NCBI RefSeq assembly: GCF_900128945.1
Contig: NZ_FQUD01000003.1
Coordinates: forward strand, 186,001-250,000
Direction of reading: 5' to 3'
DNA from: Chryseobacterium sp. OV279
GTDB lineage: Bacteria > Bacteroidota > Bacteroidia > Flavobacteriales > Weeksellaceae
DNA length: 64,000 nt
The notes under the pieces were generated by a model. It was not told the DNA's origin. It did not search any database and saw only the letters and a list, made by a program, of their open reading frames with translations. How positions within the stretch are numbered: the first letter of the stretch is position 1; each line of letters starts with the position of its first letter. This document shows positions 16,043 to 25,019 of the stretch, in pieces. Position numbers and translations under genes: made by a program.

Positions 16043-19000
16043 TTACTCATGGTCTGTCTGGTCTTCGGGATTTTCTTCCACAACAACTTTCTTAAGTTTA
16101 CTGCTTGATAAATAGGAGTAAACAGCAGGAATGATGAATAGGGTGAGGATTCCCGAAAAGACGAGCCCACCTGCAATGACAATTCCTAATGACTGGCGGC
16201 TGTTAACAGTAAGTGCAATGGGCAGTACTCCGAATATCATGGCCAGTGATGTCATCAGAATCGGACGGAAACGCTGTTCTGCAGCTTGTATTGCCGCCTC
16301 GTATTTTGAAAGTCCTGTATCTTTCAGATGGTTGGCGAATTCCACAATCAATATTCCGTTTTTGGTGATCAGTCCTACAAGGGTAATGATCCCGATCTGG
16401 CTGAATACATTTAAACTTTGCCCGAACCATGACAGACTCAGAATCGCTCCGGTGATGCCCATTGGTACGGTAAGCATGATGATCAGCGGATCACGAAGGC
16501 TTCCAAATTGGGCCGCTAAGATCATATAGATAAACAGCAATGCCACAATCAGGGTAAAGCTGATATTACCCTGGCTTTCAGTATAGTCCCTTGACTGACC
16601 GGCTAAGGAGCTTTTGAAATTTTCACCCAGAATCTCTTTCTTGATTTTTTCAATTTCCTGTATTCCTTCTGCAAGACTTACTCCGGGTGCCATTGCTGCA
16701 GATACGGTAGCTGATGTATATTGATCATACCGGTAAATGGCTGCCGGACTTACGGCTTCTTCCGTGGTGATCAGATTATTCAACGGGATCATCATGCCTG
16801 TTGCCGAGCGAACGTAGATCGCACTTAAATCACTTTTATCATTCCTGTTTTCACGATCCAGTTGTCCAATCACTTCGTACTGACGGTCGTTGCGCAGAAA
16901 ATATCCATAACGCTGTCCGGAGAATGAAAGCTGCAAAGTATGGGCTATTTCTTCCATAGACACTCCCATCAAAGCTGCTTTCTGGCGGTCGATATTAATT
17001 TTGACTTCAGGTTTATTGATTTTGAGATCAGCATCAACGAAGAGAAGCTTTTTACTTTGTCGCGCTGCTGTCAGAAATTTTGGAAGTACAGCAGTCAGAC
17101 TATCCAGGTTCTGTGACTGTAATACATATTGGATAGGCATACCTCCTCCGTATCGGCTCCCAATAGTTGGAGGCAGATAAGGAAACAGAAGAAACCCTCT
17201 GAATTTCCCGGAAGCAGCTCCATATTGGCTATAGAGATCCTGAATGCTGGATTTCCGTTCTTTAGGATTTTTGAGATAGATACTTTGTACAGCCACATTG
17301 ACAGGGGCAGGAGCTGGAATAAATGAAATAGCAACCATCGAATACGTCTGATAAAGACCGTCGGTGGAATCGTTGACATATTTCCCAACCTCAGTCATAT
17401 GTTTTTTCATATAGTCGAAAGAAACGCCTTCGGGAGCAACAGCAATGAGGCTCATATTGGAACGGTCTTCTATGGGAGCCAATTCTGACGGAAGTTTTTC
17501 GCCGACAAAATAGATCAGTGAGGTCGTGCCCGCAAGGAAAACCCAGGCCATCCATCTGGCGCGCATAAAGGCTTTTAACAAAAAGGCATATCCATTATTT
17601 AAACGGACAAAGAATGGCTCGGTAACACGGTAAAACCAATTCGGTCTTTCTTTTTTCTTCAGAAAATAAGCACTCAACATGGGAGTAAGCGTTAATGCCA
17701 CTAAAGCAGAGACGAGTACTGAGCCGGATACTACAATGGCAAATTCCTTGAAAAGCTGTCCGCTGATACCACCCATAAAAACAATAGGCAGAAATACTGC
17801 GGCCAGCGTAATGGTAGTGGAAATAACAGCAAAATAAATCTCCTTAGAACCTATGAATGCTGCCTGTATCGGCGACATACCTTCTTCAATTTTTTTATAG
17901 ATATTTTCAAGGACAACAATGGCATCATCCACCACGAGTCCTATGGAAAGGACCAGTCCCAGAAGAGTCAGTATATTGATGGAAAAATCAGCCACATACA
18001 TGATGAAAAATGCGGAAAGAATCGAAACGGGAATGGCAATCACCGGAATCAGGGTGGACCGCCAGTCTCTAAGAAATAGAAAGATGATCAATACCACCAG
18101 TCCGAAAGCAATAAAGAGCGTTTCTTCTACCTCCTTGATAGATTCCCGCACAGATTGAGTAAAGTCGAAGCCCACAATCAGACGGTATTCAGAGGGGATT
18201 TCCTTTCGAAGCTGATCCAGACGTTTATAAAACTCATCTACCACTTCAATTGCATTAGCCCCACGCTGTATCTGAATAGCCACACCTATACCCACACGGT
18301 TAAGGTTTCCTGTTTCGTTGATAATAGCCGTACGTTCGTTGACTTCTCCCAATTCGACTGAGCCGATATCTTTCAGTTTGATTACGGTACTTCCTACTTG
18401 CTTAATGAGCATTTCCTCAAAATCTTTTACAGAAGTAAGACGTCCCATGGTACGGATACTTAGTTCGCTGTTCGTTCCGTCTATCCGTCCTGCGGGCAGG
18501 TCAATATTTTCCCTTGCTAATGCTTGGCGGATATCTGCGGGAGTAAGCTGATAGGCTGCCAGTTTAGCAGGTTCAAAACGAAGGCGCATCGCGTATTTAT
18601 GCTCTCCTACAATGGATACGTTATTAATGCCGGGAATCGATTGAATTCTGTCTTTGATGGTAGTAGAGGCGAGGTGGCTAACCTCTTTGATGTCCTTGGT
18701 GTCACTTTCCACTTCAAGGAATGCTACCAGATTGTCCGGTGATGATGTTTTTTGAACGATTGGAGGATCCACATCGACGGGAAGCTGTTTCCTGGATTTA
18801 GCCACTTTATCTCTAACATCATTGAGGGCATCTTCAATGTCTATTTCCCGGTTGAATTCTATTGAAATAACACTTGCCTGTTCTCTCGATTCGGAAGATA
18901 TGGTCCGTATGCCATTGGCTTCGGCAATCGATTCTTCCATTGGTTTGGTAATCTTGGATGCGATTACTTCGGGGCTTGCTCCGGGATAAAAAGTAACGAC

Positions 19001-19138
19001 CGAAATGACAGGTGGCTCCGTCAACGGAAATTCCCGAATCCCTAATTCTTTCCATCCTATGATCCCTAAAATAACGATAAGGAGCGAAAATACACCGGCC
19101 AAAACCGGTTTTTTTATACTTAAAGCTGATATGCTCAT
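16043..19138 (-). CDS. RND efflux permease, AcrB/HAE1 type
   Basis: 1031 residues, the usual length. Features in order: N-terminal membrane helix, porter domain with PGASPEVIASKITKPMEES, membrane block with GLVVDDAIVVLENIYKK carrying the two Asp residues of the proton relay, a second porter domain, and a C-terminal block with GLITKNGILIVEFAN. The paired Asp and the absence of heavy-metal CusA signatures favour drug efflux (HAE1) over metal export. Gaps to adaptor and TolC genes are 21 and 30 bp. Confidence 0.93.
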   Translation of the reverse strand: MSISALSIKKPVLAGVFSLLIVILGIIGWKELGIREFPLTEPPVISVVTFYPGASPEVIASKITKPMEESIAEANGIRTISSESREQASVISIEFNREIDIEDALNDVRDKVAKSRKQLPVDVDPPIVQKTSSPDNLVAFLEVESDTKDIKEVSHLASTTIKDRIQSIPGINNVSIVGEHKYAMRLRFEPAKLAAYQLTPADIRQALARENIDLPAGRIDGTNSELSIRTMGRLTSVKDFEEMLIKQVGSTVIKLKDIGSVELGEVNERTAIINETGNLNRVGIGVAIQIQRGANAIEVVDEFYKRLDQLRKEIPSEYRLIVGFDFTQSVRESIKEVEETLFIAFGLVVLIIFLFLRDWRSTLIPVIAIPVSILSAFFIMYVADFSINILTLLGLVLSIGLVVDDAIVVLENIYKKIEEGMSPIQAAFIGSKEIYFAVISTTITLAAVFLPIVFMGGISGQLFKEFAIVVSGSVLVSALVALTLTPMLSAYFLKKKERPNWFYRVTEPFFVRLNNGYAFLLKAFMRARWMAWVFLAGTTSLIYFVGEKLPSELAPIEDRSNMSLIAVAPEGVSFDYMKKHMTEVGKYVNDSTDGLYQTYSMVAISFIPAPAPVNVAVQSIYLKNPKERKSSIQDLYSQYGAASGKFRGFLLFPYLPPTIGSRYGGGMPIQYVLQSQNLDSLTAVLPKFLTAARQSKKLLFVDADLKINKPEVKINIDRQKAALMGVSMEEIAHTLQLSFSGQRYGYFLRNDRQYEVIGQLDRENRNDKSDLSAIYVRSATGMMIPLNNLITTEEAVSPAAIYRYDQYTSATVSAAMAPGVSLAEGIQEIEKIKKEILGENFKSSLAGQSRDYTESQGNISFTLIVALLFIYMILAAQFGSLRDPLIIMLTVPMGITGAILSLSWFGQSLNVFSQIGIITLVGLITKNGILIVEFANHLKDTGLSKYEAAIQAAEQRFRPILMTSLAMIFGVLPIALTVNSRQSLGIVIAGGLVFSGILTLFIIPAVYSYLSSSKLKKVVVEENPEDQTDHE

Positions 19139-19159
19139 AATGCTAAGATTTGAAATTGA

Positions 19160-20230
19160 TTATTTAGAGACCACTGCTTTTACAGGAGTGCCGTCTCCTA
19201 AGCGCAGCATATTGGAAACAATAATACTGTCCCCTGTAGCAATACCGGATGTAATAACAGCGTCTGTTTCTGTCCTGTTGCTAATAGTGATGGGCCTGGG
19301 TTTTGCTACGCCATTCTTTATGACAAATACGGTATAGCCTTTTTCACCTGGAGCAAGAGCTTCAGTGGGGATCATAATACCGGTAGCTCCTTTATCGGAA
19401 ACATGGAAATAGACTTTAGCAGAAAGTCCTGCACGAAATTTTCCACCCATATTTTGGGTAATTGCCTGTACCTGTAAGCTTCTGCTTTCGGCATCAAGTC
19501 CCGGCTCTGTTGCGATAATAGTTGCTGAATATTCCTGATCAGAAAGCTCAGCCGTAAACCGTATTTGGCCTCCTGCGTGTATCAATGGCAGGTATTTTTC
19601 AGGAACAGAGAAATTGATTTTAATGCTGCTTTGATCCTGTAAGGTAACCAACCCGATACCAGGTGTTACATAAGCACCCAGATGTACTTTTGAAATCCCG
19701 ATTTTTCCCGAAAAGGGAGCATGGATGACCGTTTTAGCCAAATCTACCCTAAGCAGCTCCTGCTGTGCAGTTAAAGATTGAAAACGCATAACCGCCTCGT
19801 CGTATTCCTGGGGCCTTACCGTTTCAGTTTTTAATAGATTGCTCAACCTGTTTTTACTTAGCTGGGCCAGCTTAAGTTCTGCCCCGATCTGCTTTAAACG
19901 GGATCTGATATCAGCATCGTTCAGCTTGTAAAGAACAGCTCCCTGACGGACATAACTGCCGTCTTTAAAAGCTACCTGAGTAATCTTTTGCGGCAGTTCG
20001 CTCACAATTGAAACCTCACGATAAGGCATCATAGTTCCCACTACAGCTTCCTCCTGATTGATTTGCTGCTGCTGCGCGATTATAATGTCTACCGGTAATT
20101 TGCTGGTGTCTGCCTGAGCTGTTGCTGCTTTTTCAGGTGCTTTTTTTTCTTTGTTTTCACAACCAATCAACAGGATGCCTAGCATGGGAATTAAAACCCA
20201 CAATCTTTGTGTACTGTATTTGTATAACAT
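19160..20230 (-). CDS. RND efflux periplasmic adaptor (AcrA/MexA type) lipoprotein
   Basis: 356 residues with a lipobox (LGILLIGC, Cys at about 24), then barrel-sandwich (EVSIVSELPQKITQVAFKDGSYV ... VIHAPFSGKIG), hairpin and membrane-proximal domains as in membrane fusion proteins. First gene of the four-gene efflux operon. The promoter region has a -7 box TAATTTTG and a palindrome next to it (20271-20294). No dedicated regulator lies directly beside it; the nearest is the AraC-type gene at 20476. Confidence 0.9.
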   Translation of the reverse strand: MLYKYSTQRLWVLIPMLGILLIGCENKEKKAPEKAATAQADTSKLPVDIIIAQQQQINQEEAVVGTMMPYREVSIVSELPQKITQVAFKDGSYVRQGAVLYKLNDADIRSRLKQIGAELKLAQLSKNRLSNLLKTETVRPQEYDEAVMRFQSLTAQQELLRVDLAKTVIHAPFSGKIGISKVHLGAYVTPGIGLVTLQDQSSIKINFSVPEKYLPLIHAGGQIRFTAELSDQEYSATIIATEPGLDAESRSLQVQAITQNMGGKFRAGLSAKVYFHVSDKGATGIMIPTEALAPGEKGYTVFVIKNGVAKPRPITISNRTETDAVITSGIATGDSIIVSNMLRLGDGTPVKAVVSK

Positions 20231-20270
20231 GACTTTTTTTTTAATCCAACTAATTGTTAAATTTTAAGGT

Positions 20271-20294
20271 CAAAATTACCTACAGACCCTGTAG
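20271..20294 (-). promoter_or_regulatory. Promoter and palindromic operator of the efflux operon
   Basis: Minus strand: TAATTTTG (20278-20271) fits the -7 consensus exactly, 41 nt before the adaptor ATG. Directly upstream is the perfect palindrome CTACAG-ACC-CTGTAG (20280-20294), followed by a further GTAG...CTAC pair. Position over the core promoter suggests a repressor site. Confidence 0.5.
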
Positions 20295-20383
20295 TGCCTT
20301 CTACACAATTACAGATAAGATTTGCGGAATTTATCTTGTCATATCCTAAGATGTGAGTAAATAAATCTATACCGAACAGCATT

Positions 20384-20423
20384 AAAAAGCGAAGCCCATC
20401 AATTAACAGGGCTTCGCTTAAAA
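20384..20423 (-). terminator. Terminator after the AraC/HMA gene
   Basis: AAGCGAAGCCC (20387-20397) pairs perfectly with GGGCTTCGCTT (20409-20419). An A-run at its left gives a T-run on the minus strand, 57 nt after the gene ending at 20476. Confidence 0.75.
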
Positions 20424-20475
20424 TGATACTCGTGGTAGATTTGTCATCTGTATGAGAAAAAGTGGAATCAGGTTG

Positions 20476-21063
20476 TCAGGAAGGTGGATCATCAGGAGAC
20501 TGTTCCTGTATAATGGTCATTTTATCAAGTCTGATCTGTTTGTAGTAAGAAGATGTAAAACCGGTATATTTTTTTAACTGGTTAGAAAGATGTGCCGGGC
20601 TGCTATATCCTAAGGCATATGCAATTTCGGACATCGATTGATTAGTATACACAAGAAGTTCTTTTACTTTTTCTATTTTTCTTGAAATGATGAATCTTTC
20701 CAGAGTACATCCCTCAGAGGATGAGAACAGCGAGCTTAATGAATCATAATCTTTATGAAGTTCGTTGCTGAGAAGTGCAGAAAATTTCACAGGGTTACCA
20801 GTGTATAATTGTTGTTGAATACCTTTTTCAACAGTATCTTTGATCTGATCTATTGTCTTTTGATTCTTACTGTAGAAAAGATCGAACCCATTTTTTTTCA
20901 GCATGGCTTTGATCACTTTCTCATCAATGGCTGTCTGATCTGTTTCTTTTAGAATGACCTCACCTAAACGTATTTCTGACAGTTCAAGACCCAGCTTTGG
21001 AAACTCCTGAGCCAGAACAAAAATGCACCTGTTGCATACCATCCCTTTGATTAATAATTTCAT
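20476..21063 (-). CDS. AraC-family regulator with N-terminal HMA-like metal domain (copy 1)
   Basis: 195 residues. The first 70 resemble a heavy-metal-associated fold with the motif GMVCNRC (Cys10, Cys13), a CxxC; a helical linker follows, and an AraC-type double HTH lies at about 105-180 (MSEIAYALGYSSPAHLSNQLKKYTGF). Metal binding by the CxxC probably controls DNA binding. A paralogue with the same layout is at 24255-24821, on the other side of the copper ATPase. Together they are the best candidates to bind the shared 22-bp element. The last ~15 residues are rich in Pro, Asp and Ser. Confidence 0.85.
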   Translation of the reverse strand: MKLLIKGMVCNRCIFVLAQEFPKLGLELSEIRLGEVILKETDQTAIDEKVIKAMLKKNGFDLFYSKNQKTIDQIKDTVEKGIQQQLYTGNPVKFSALLSNELHKDYDSLSSLFSSSEGCTLERFIISRKIEKVKELLVYTNQSMSEIAYALGYSSPAHLSNQLKKYTGFTSSYYKQIRLDKMTIIQEQSPDDPPS

Positions 21064-21317
21064 GGAGTATAAAATATTTAGTATTCATATTGTTACCACT
21101 CCAAAAGTCTGTTTTTATGAATAATAAAATGTTATGGTATTACTTGTTTGATTTATGATATTTTATGAATCATGGGAATTTATTCAACATTAAAAATAGC
21201 AGACTAAACAGAGAAAGTAATCGTATGTGGGTCACAATACAGAATGATAGATATAAAAACGGTGACCCGGAAATGATGGGCCGCCGTAATGTAAAAATTC
21301 TAAAACTTTTTTTGTAA

Positions 21318-21710
21318 TCAATTTATTTTTTTTAGCTTGTCAGAAGGATGATTATAGTCGGGGAGGCTTGTTACCCTTACCGTATCTATTCCTTCCAGTG
21401 ACCATGTAATGGGTAACATGGTCATATAACCACATTTAGGACAAGTATCACCTTCTGAGCCAATCATTTCTTTGTGTGAGGGGCAGCCTGTTATAAATTT
21501 TCCATTTTTATCGAGGGCCTGTCCAAGCTCGTTTTCATACTTGTTGATTTTTTTGGTAGTCTCTTTATTTTCTAATGCTTTAGTGTGATGATGTCCGTCA
21601 CCCTCGCCAAGAGAATGCGTATTTTTTTCTTTTTTATCACTGCTACCACAGGAGGAGGCAAGTACGGCGATTAAAGTAAATAGAATGATCTTAATCGTAT
21701 TGATTTTCAT
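21318..21710 (-). CDS. Metal-binding lipoprotein with HMBD-like motif
   Basis: 130 residues: lipobox AVLASSC (Cys about 21), a His-rich stretch (GDGHHHTK), and the pattern CPSHKEMIGSEGDTCPKCGY, which follows the CPMHPEV...CPKCGM form of heavy-metal-binding domains with Ser for Met. It starts 42 nt after the copper ATPase and is likely co-transcribed. Probably an envelope copper or silver binder. Confidence 0.75.
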   Translation of the reverse strand: MKINTIKIILFTLIAVLASSCGSSDKKEKNTHSLGEGDGHHHTKALENKETTKKINKYENELGQALDKNGKFITGCPSHKEMIGSEGDTCPKCGYMTMLPITWSLEGIDTVRVTSLPDYNHPSDKLKKIN

Positions 21711-21752
21711 TTGAATAGTATTAATTGGGTTAAAATTCCGGTCTTCTTTACA

Positions 21753-24170
21753 TTATTTTTTCCATTTAAGGCGTAAGCTGTTAATGACCACGCTTACACT
21801 GCTTAGTGCCATGGCAGCTCCTGCAATCATTGGGTTGAGTAAGAATCCATTGATGGGAAAAAGAATCCCTGCTGCCAGCGGTATACCCACAAGATTGTAG
21901 ATAAATGCCCAGAACAGGTTTTGTTTAATGGTGGCTACGGTTTGCTTGGATAAGCGTATAGCTTGTGGTATTTTTGTTAAATCGGATGAGATAATGGTCA
22001 TTTTGGCTACATCCATAGCAATATCGCTGCCTTTACCCATTGCAATACTTACATCAGCGGTAGCCAGTGCGGTACTGTCATTAATACCATCACCTACCAT
22101 TGCTACTACTTTTCCCCGCTGTTGCAGTTTTTTCACAAAATCAGCTTTGTGCTGAGGCAGTACTTCTGCCTGATAGTGGAGTATACCTGTTTGTTCGGCA
22201 ATAGCTTTGGCAGTAGCTTCGTTGTCGCCGGTAAGCATATACAGTTCAATTCCCATTTTCTGCATTTCTTTAATGGCTTGCACTGATGTTTCTTTGATCT
22301 TGTCAGAAATAGCAATCACAGAAAGTGCATGTGTGCTGTTCCCGAACCAGATCACAGTTCTGGACTGTCGGCCCCATTCATCAGCCTGCTGTTGCAGTTG
22401 ATCACCAATAGTAATATTATTTTCTGCCAGCAGCTTTTTATTACCTACAAAATAAGTTTCGTTATTGTGGTCTGCTTTAGCTCCTTTACCGGTAATACTG
22501 TCGAACATTGATATCGGAGTCACTGGAATTCCTTCCAAATGTTTTACCACGGCTTCTGCCAATGGATGCTCAGACTGTTTTTCAATACTCAGTAAGATAT
22601 CTTTGGCTGTATCTTCATTGTTCAGCCATTGAATACCGGTTACCTGAGGTCTTCCTTCCGTGATCGTTCCTGTTTTGTCTAAAACGACAGCTGTTACTTT
22701 CTTAGCGAGTTCAAGACTTTCCGCATCTTTAATCAGAATACCTTTTTCAGCCCCTTTACCAACACCGACCATAATAGCGGTAGGGGTTGCTAATCCCAAT
22801 GCACACGGACAGGCGATAACCAATACGGTAACGGCGGCTAAAAGTCCCTGAACCACTCCATTATTTCCCCCTAAAACGATCCATAATAAGAAAGTGACAA
22901 TAGCAATGCTGATGACTACGGGAACAAATATACCTGCAATTTTGTCGACCAGCTTCTGTACCGGGGCTTTGCTTCCCTGGGCATCCTGTACCATTTTAAT
23001 GATTTGGGCCAGCATGGTTTCTTTACCTACTTTGACTGCTATAAACTGAAAACTTCCCTTTTGATTGATAGTGCCGGCAAATACTTTTTCGTTTTCAGTT
23101 TTCAGTACAGGAACAGGTTCTCCACTCAACATGCTTTCATCTACATAAGAGTTACCTGATTTCACCATGCCGTCTACCGCAATTTTTTCACCTGGTTTTA
23201 CCAGTAATACATCTCCGGCTTGGACCTGCTCAATAGGAGTTTGTTTTTCATTCCCATCGGGGAGTATGATGGTTACAGTCTTAGGTTGCAGGCCCATCAG
23301 TTTTTTAATGGCTGATGAGGTATTGCCTTTTGCTTTTTCTTCCAATAATTTACCCAGAAGGATGAATGCAATAACCACGGCTGCTGCTTCAAAATAAACG
23401 TGTGCATGCAACCCGCGCCGATGCCAGAAATCAGGGAAAACCATATTGAATACACTGAAAAGGTAGGCAATCCCTGTGCTAAGAGCTACCAAGGTGTCCA
23501 TATTGGCAGAACGATGTTTGGTCTGCTTCCATGCATTGATGAAAAAGTCTTTCCCTAGCCAGAGAACAACAGGAGTAGAAAAGAACCACATTATTTCATT
23601 GGCATAAGGAATATTCATAAAGAACATACCGATAGTGACTACAGGTAAAGACAGGAGAACCGCCCAGATGGTTTTATTTTTAAGCTTTTTGAATTTCTCG
23701 GCGTGGATTGCTTCTAAAGATTCCTGCTGCTGGTTTTCGTCCACAATGAGCAAATCGTATCCCACAGACTGAAGAGCTTTCTGCAGCCTGGAAGCATCCG
23801 TCATATTGGGAAGATATTCTACCGTCAGATTTCCTGTTGCGAAGTTTACTGAGGCGTCAATGACCCCTGATTCATACTTTGCAATACTTTCTGCACTGCC
23901 GGCACAGGATGCGCAGGTCATACCCAAAACAGGGAAGGAGTTTTTAACTGTTGGAACACCATAGCCTAGATCTTTAACGGCTTTAACGGCTTTGAAAACT
24001 ACTTCGTTGTCTGTTACCGTAATGGCCGCCCTGCGGTTATTCAGCTCTACTTTTTGGGTTTCAATGCCCTGGATCTGTGTGAGCCCTTTTTCTACGATCA
24101 GTGCACAGTGTTCACTTTCAACGTCTTCCAGAGGGATGTAAATGGTTTCCCGAATGGTATTTGTAGCCAT
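21753..24170 (-). CDS. copA: Copper-translocating P-type ATPase (P1B)
   Basis: 805 residues from the ATG at 24170; a TTG at 24209 would lie upstream of the -7 box (24202-24195), so it is rejected. Order: a degenerate metal domain (1-70) with only one Cys (Cys22), a second HMA domain with GMTCASC (Cys86, Cys89), membrane helices, the TGE-like SGEPVPV loop, the CPC motif (IACPCALG) that marks Cu/Ag transport, DKTGT phosphorylation site, HPLAEAVV and GDGINDS. It exports Cu(I) or Ag(I) from the cytoplasm. Flanked by two metal-sensing AraC genes and followed by a metal-binding lipoprotein. Confidence 0.93.
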   Translation of the reverse strand: MATNTIRETIYIPLEDVESEHCALIVEKGLTQIQGIETQKVELNNRRAAITVTDNEVVFKAVKAVKDLGYGVPTVKNSFPVLGMTCASCAGSAESIAKYESGVIDASVNFATGNLTVEYLPNMTDASRLQKALQSVGYDLLIVDENQQQESLEAIHAEKFKKLKNKTIWAVLLSLPVVTIGMFFMNIPYANEIMWFFSTPVVLWLGKDFFINAWKQTKHRSANMDTLVALSTGIAYLFSVFNMVFPDFWHRRGLHAHVYFEAAAVVIAFILLGKLLEEKAKGNTSSAIKKLMGLQPKTVTIILPDGNEKQTPIEQVQAGDVLLVKPGEKIAVDGMVKSGNSYVDESMLSGEPVPVLKTENEKVFAGTINQKGSFQFIAVKVGKETMLAQIIKMVQDAQGSKAPVQKLVDKIAGIFVPVVISIAIVTFLLWIVLGGNNGVVQGLLAAVTVLVIACPCALGLATPTAIMVGVGKGAEKGILIKDAESLELAKKVTAVVLDKTGTITEGRPQVTGIQWLNNEDTAKDILLSIEKQSEHPLAEAVVKHLEGIPVTPISMFDSITGKGAKADHNNETYFVGNKKLLAENNITIGDQLQQQADEWGRQSRTVIWFGNSTHALSVIAISDKIKETSVQAIKEMQKMGIELYMLTGDNEATAKAIAEQTGILHYQAEVLPQHKADFVKKLQQRGKVVAMVGDGINDSTALATADVSIAMGKGSDIAMDVAKMTIISSDLTKIPQAIRLSKQTVATIKQNLFWAFIYNLVGIPLAAGILFPINGFLLNPMIAGAAMALSSVSVVINSLRLKWKK

Positions 24171-24194
24171 ATTTTGCTTGTTATTATCTACCTG

Positions 24195-24259
24195 CAAAGT
24201 TGGCGACAAGATCTTTGAATGCGATTGTGGAATTATGGATTTGATTTGTAAGATTTACT
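24195..24259 (-). promoter_or_regulatory. Copper-type promoter with shared 22-bp element (copy 2)
   Basis: Minus strand: the 22-bp element (24259-24238) overlaps the last codons of the upstream AraC gene; 38 nt later comes CAACTTTG (24202-24195), 25 nt before the copA ATG. Sequence and spacing match copy 1 at 13096-13160 although the DNA between the two boxes differs. Confidence 0.65.
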
Positions 24260-24821
24260 TACACTGATCCAATGGTTTTCTTTTTTCTTCCCGGATCTGT
24301 TTGAAATGGCTTGGTGTGAGTCCTGTTACTTTTTTGAACTGGTTACTTAAATAGGCAACACTTGAATAGTTTAAACGCAAGGCGATTTCACTTAATGAAA
24401 GTTCATCATAGACTAATAGCTCTTTTATCTTTTCAATCTTCTGGGCAATAAAATATTTTTCAATTGTTGTTCCTTCCACCTCAGAAAACAGGTTGGAAAG
24501 GTAGTTGTAGTCGTGATTCAGCTGGTCACTCAGCAAGTCAGAAAGATTCTTTTTTGTATCATTATCCTGATGATGAACCAGATCAATGATAATATTTTTT
24601 ATTTTTTCAATAATTCTGCTCTTTTTATCATCAATTACTTCAAAACCTAAAGGGATAAGTACTGCTTCCAGTAATTTTTTATCTTCAGCGCTGAGCTCTC
24701 TGGTAAGGGTAACCTCACCCAGCTTAATATGGGTAAAGTCCAAACCGATTTTTTCGAGCTCATTCTGAATCACCATGATACAACGGTTGCAAACCATGTT
24801 TTTAATGAATAATATACTCAT
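24255..24821 (-). CDS. AraC-family regulator with N-terminal HMA-like metal domain (copy 2)
   Basis: 188 residues, same architecture as the gene at 20476: N-terminal metal-binding-like domain with NMVCNRC (Cys11, Cys14), a Lys/Asp-rich helical linker and a C-terminal AraC HTH (about 110-180, LSEIALRLNYSSVAYLSNQFKKV). It precedes copA by 84 nt and the copA promoter element overlaps its 3' end. The promoter has a perfect -7 box TAAATTTG on the minus strand at 24862-24855, 33 nt before the ATG. Likely the copper-responsive activator. Confidence 0.85.
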   Translation of the reverse strand: MSILFIKNMVCNRCIMVIQNELEKIGLDFTHIKLGEVTLTRELSAEDKKLLEAVLIPLGFEVIDDKKSRIIEKIKNIIIDLVHHQDNDTKKNLSDLLSDQLNHDYNYLSNLFSEVEGTTIEKYFIAQKIEKIKELLVYDELSLSEIALRLNYSSVAYLSNQFKKVTGLTPSHFKQIREEKRKPLDQCK

Positions 24822-24854
24822 AGCCCTGTTAGCTTAATTTTAAATATTGAGCGA

Positions 24855-24862
24855 CAAATTTA
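24855..24862 (-). promoter_or_regulatory. -7 promoter box of the AraC/HMA gene
   Basis: TAAATTTG on the minus strand matches TAnnTTTG exactly and lies 33 nt before the start codon at 24821. No TTTG is found at the expected -33 distance. Confidence 0.4.
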
Positions 24863-25019
24863 TAATTAAAAAACAATTATTCATGCATGATCAAATGTTG
24901 CCGACACTTGTTTGAATAAATAATCCAAAGTAAAGCAGTATTCAAAGATTGGATAGTAAGACGATCTCCGGCAGTTAAGGCTCCAACTACTCCATGAAAA
25001 AATAACCAATAAAATTACT

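Noticed and set aside
16131-16529. 132-codon plus-strand frame inside the RND permease gene
   Set aside because: Shadow of a well-supported RND gene on the other strand.
21229-21268. GGGTCAC...GTGACCC inverted repeat
   Set aside because: Spacer of 26 nt and no T-run; too weak to call as operator or terminator.
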